DNA of 64,000 nt, taken from an uncultured Prevotellaceae bacterium (lineage in GTDB: Bacteria; Bacteroidota; Bacteroidia; Bacteroidales; Bacteroidaceae). The stretch spans positions 124,001 through 188,000 of the forward strand of contig ONDP01000001.1 in the NCBI GenBank assembly GCA_900316645.1, written 5' to 3'. Each line of letters opens with the position of its first letter. Positions within the stretch are counted from its first letter, which is position 1. The position numbers and the translations under genes were made by a program. Positions 61,505 through 64,000 of this stretch are shown piece after piece. The notes below the pieces were generated by a model. The model was not told where the DNA came from and searched no databases. It saw only the letters and a list, made by a program, of their open reading frames with translations.

Positions 61505-64000
61505 TTAAGCTTTAGTTATATTAATATTTAATTTAAACTCGTCAAATTCCACCTCTGTACCGTCGTTAGGTGCAATGGTGATGTCGTCGGCCAATACCTG
61601 CGTCTTGATATAGTCGCCATAACTGTTGACGGCGGCTTCTATCTCTGCATTGGGAGCCAGCGTGATATGGATGCGGTCAACTATCTCCAGGCCACTGTCC
61701 TTACGGATGTTCTGCACACGGTTGATAATCTCACGGGCCATACCCTCCTGACGCAGTTCGTCAGTCAGTTCCACTTCGAGGGCAACGGTCAGCGAACCTT
61801 CGTTCGATACCAGCCATCCTGGAATATCCTCGCTGATGATTTCTACATCCTCTGCCAGAATCTCCAGACGGTCAAGGCCGTCCAGACCAGCAAGATGCTC
61901 TAACACAATCTTGCCGTTAGCCTCCAGCTCTGCTATCTGCTCCTGACTGAGCGCATCGACAGCACTGGCCACAGCCTTCATCTGCTTACCGAACTTCTTA
62001 CCCATCACGCGGAAGTTACACTTCACCTTCTTCACCAGAATGCCGGCACCCTCCACGAAACGCAGTTCCTTCACGTTCACCTCGTTCATAATCAGGTCCT
62101 TCACTGCCTCAATGTGGCGCTTCTGTTCTTCCGTTGCGGGAATCATGATGGCCTGCAGTGGCTGGCGCACCTTGATATTCACCTTACGGCGCAGGGCAAG
62201 AACCATCGAGGTTATCTTCTGGGCCATCTCCATACGGGTTTCCAAATCACGGTCTATCAGTTGCTCGTCGGCTACCGGGAATTTATCCAGATGCACGCTG
62301 TCCTTTTCGCCACCAAGGTCTTTGTATAACTGGTCGGCATAGAAAGGTGCAAACGGAGCCAGCAACTTCGAGACAGTGAGCAGACAGGTGTAGAGCGTTT
62401 CGTAAGCCGAACGCTTGTCAGCACTCATCTCCTTACCCCAGAAACGTTTACGGTTCAGACGCACGAACCAGTTCGACAGGTCGTCGTTGACAAAAGCGTC
62501 AATCAGTCGTCCTGCACGTGTTGGGTCATAGCCGTCCAACTCCTCAGTCACCTTCTTAATCAACGTGTTCAGACTCGACAGAATCCAGCGGTCAATCTCG
62601 GGACGTGTCTGTTGCGACTGCTCACCCGGCTCCCATCCGTCCACATTGGCATAGAGGGCGAAGAAGCTATATGTATTATATAAGGTGCCGAAGAACTTGC
62701 GGCGCACCTCGTCCACACCCTCTGGGTCGAACTTCAGGTTGTCCCAGGGTTCTGAGTTGGTCATCATATAGAGGCGCACGGCATCAGAGCCATACTTCTC
62801 AATCATCTCAAACGGATTCACCACATTGCCCACGTGCTTCGACATCTTGTTGCCCTTGGCGTCGAGCACCAGTCCCGACGAGATAACATTCTTGAAGGCT
62901 ACCGAGTCGAAAATCATAGTGGCAATAGCGTGCAGTGTGAAGAACCATCCACGTGTCTGGTCAACACCCTCGTTGATGAAGTCGGCAGGGAAAGCCTCGC
63001 CCTTGTCAATGAGGTCGCGGTTCTCAAACGGATAGTGAATCTGGGCATAGGGCATTGAACCGGAATCGAACCATACGTCAATCAGGTCGCTCTCGCGCTT
63101 CATCTTCTTACCAGATGCCGACACAAGGAAAATATAGTCAACGTAAGGACGGTGCAGGTCAATCTTGTCGTAGTTCTCCTGCGACATGTCGCCGGGCACA
63201 AAGCCCTTATCCTTCAGTGGGTTCGATGCCATGAAGCCTGCCTTCACGCTCTTCTCTATCTCATGATACAGTTCTTCAACCGAACCGATGCAGATTTCTT
63301 CTCCATCCTCCGAACGCCAGATAGGCAGCGGTGTGCCCCAGAAGCGTGAACGCGACAGGTTCCAGTCGTTCAAGTTGTCGAGCCAGTTGCCGAAACGGCC
63401 TGTACCTGTTGACTCTGGCTGCCAGTTGATGGTCTTGTTCAGTTCCGACATTCGCTCTTTCTTGGCGGTCGATTTGATGAACCAAGAGTCCAACGGATAG
63501 TAGAGCACTGGTTTGTCCGTACGCCAGCAGTGGGGATAGTTGTGAACGTGCTTCTCAATCTTGAACACTTTGTTCTGGGCCTTCAGATCCATGCAGATGG
63601 AGATGTCCAGCGTCTCGTCCTTGTCCGTCAGCGTGTCGTCATAGGCGTTCTTCACGTAGCGGCCTGCAAACTTGTTCCATTCCTCTACGTTCACGTATTG
63701 CTCGACGAATTTCTCGTCCAAATCCTCAATCACGAAATACTTACCCTGCAGGTCAACCACTGGGCGCTCCTGACCTTTCTTGTCAATCAGCACAATGGGG
63801 CAGATGCCTGCCTTCTTGGCTACAAAGGCATCGTCGGCACCGAAGTTAGGAGCAATGTGCACAATACCTGCACCGTCCTCCGTTGTCACATAGTCGCCGG
63901 GGATAACGCGGAAAGCATCGCCCATGGGCTTGATGGCTGGCATCAGCTGCTCATACTCCATTCCCACAAGGTCGGTACCTTTATAGCGGGCTACGATGCG
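61505..64000 (-). CDS. ileS: Isoleucyl-tRNA synthetase, C-terminal part (cut by right edge)
   Basis: Charges tRNA-Ile. About 832 residues are visible, with the N-terminus and HIGH motif beyond the right edge. Visible: the editing-domain end (RYKGTDLVGMEYEQL), NLSRSRFWGTPLPIWR, the DVWFDSGSMPYAQ region, and the KMSKS loop as KMSKH. The tail EVELTDELRQEGMAREIINRVQ is typical of the eukaryote-like (IleS2) form with a DUF5915-type C-terminus. IleS2 enzymes are generally insensitive to mupirocin. First gene of the ileS - dksA-like - lspA - DUF4296 cluster. Confidence 0.95.
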   Translation of the reverse strand, partial: RIVARYKGTDLVGMEYEQLMPAIKPMGDAFRVIPGDYVTTEDGAGIVHIAPNFGADDAFVAKKAGICPIVLIDKKGQERPVVDLQGKYFVIEDLDEKFVEQYVNVEEWNKFAGRYVKNAYDDTLTDKDETLDISICMDLKAQNKVFKIEKHVHNYPHCWRTDKPVLYYPLDSWFIKSTAKKERMSELNKTINWQPESTGTGRFGNWLDNLNDWNLSRSRFWGTPLPIWRSEDGEEICIGSVEELYHEIEKSVKAGFMASNPLKDKGFVPGDMSQENYDKIDLHRPYVDYIFLVSASGKKMKRESDLIDVWFDSGSMPYAQIHYPFENRDLIDKGEAFPADFINEGVDQTRGWFFTLHAIATMIFDSVAFKNVISSGLVLDAKGNKMSKHVGNVVNPFEMIEKYGSDAVRLYMMTNSEPWDNLKFDPEGVDEVRRKFFGTLYNTYSFFALYANVDGWEPGEQSQQTRPEIDRWILSSLNTLIKKVTEELDGYDPTRAGRLIDAFVNDDLSNWFVRLNRKRFWGKEMSADKRSAYETLYTCLLTVSKLLAPFAPFYADQLYKDLGGEKDSVHLDKFPVADEQLIDRDLETRMEMAQKITSMVLALRRKVNIKVRQPLQAIMIPATEEQKRHIEAVKDLIMNEVNVKELRFVEGAGILVKKVKCNFRVMGKKFGKQMKAVASAVDALSQEQIAELEANGKIVLEHLAGLDGLDRLEILAEDVEIISEDIPGWLVSNEGSLTVALEVELTDELRQEGMAREIINRVQNIRKDSGLEIVDRIHITLAPNAEIEAAVNSYGDYIKTQVLADDITIAPNDGTEVEFDEFKLNINITKA

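Overview
The window comes from the chromosome of a Bacteroidales bacterium, most likely Prevotella or a close relative. The evidence is the promoter vocabulary (TTTG about 19-20 bp before TAnnTTTG), the lack of Shine-Dalgarno sites at most genes, and many families largely confined to Bacteroidetes (DUF4293, DUF4296, DUF4301, DUF4468, DUF5686, DUF3256, Porin_10-like protein, short RpoD, tiny AURKAIP1/COX24-type protein). It is a gene-dense core segment. I see no prophage, CRISPR array, intact insertion sequence or rRNA operon.

Layout. 1-5.4 kb: 3' end of nadE, dnaB, tRNA-Arg(ACG), an RluA-type pseudouridine synthase, a small membrane protein, then menA and an HD-domain gene driven by fully overlapping divergent promoters. 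5.4-10.6 kb (minus): a DUF4468 - small membrane protein - putative porin operon with overlapping starts and stops, then uvrB. 10.8-15.2 kb: bamD - omega-like - DUF4293 facing valS across a shared terminator. 15.24-15.93 kb: a gene-poor island with large palindromes, a G-rich tract and two gene relics. 15.9-22.3 kb: GH35-like glycosidase, truA, DMT transporter, HAD phosphatase, panB, MFS transporter. 22.3-33.4 kb (minus): DUF5686 - AddA-like - AddB-like overlapping operon, rpoD, rarA and a TRIC/UPF0126 channel. 33.5-40.7 kb: an unknown acidic protein, the membrane pyrophosphatase, tRNA-Lys(CTT), rho with a long disordered insert, glyA.

40.7-47.3 kb: a structured RNA candidate (6S-like) after glyA, ribE, HU, the tiny basic protein, RNase G, a GT2 glycosyltransferase, a soluble hybrid histidine kinase and an EEP-family hydrolase. 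47.3-50.4 kb (minus): fabD, a cytoplasmic GH13 enzyme and an AlaX-type editing protein. 50.5-54.8 kb: DUF4301 protein, PIF1-like helicase, ispE. 54.8-64 kb (minus): a candidate sRNA unit, DUF3256, phenylacetate-CoA ligase, a lone ABC ATPase, rsmE, a nucleoside-type MFS transporter, and the ileS - dksA-like - lspA - DUF4296 - small ORF cluster running off the right edge.

The genes cover replication and repair (dnaB, uvrB, addAB-like, rarA, PIF1), translation (valS, ileS, truA, rsmE, tRNAs, AlaX), transcription (rpoD, omega-like, rho, DksA-like) and envelope or cofactor metabolism. The most interesting signals lie between genes: four arrays with exact 7-bp periodicity that place stop codons at 7-nt steps beside gene ends; two RNA candidates; a palindrome-rich decayed island; near-leaderless promoters; a tandem AAAGTT motif above the tRNA and rho promoters; and a roughly 190-bp out-of-frame gene overlap. 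All family assignments rest on reading motifs and on memory; no database search was run.
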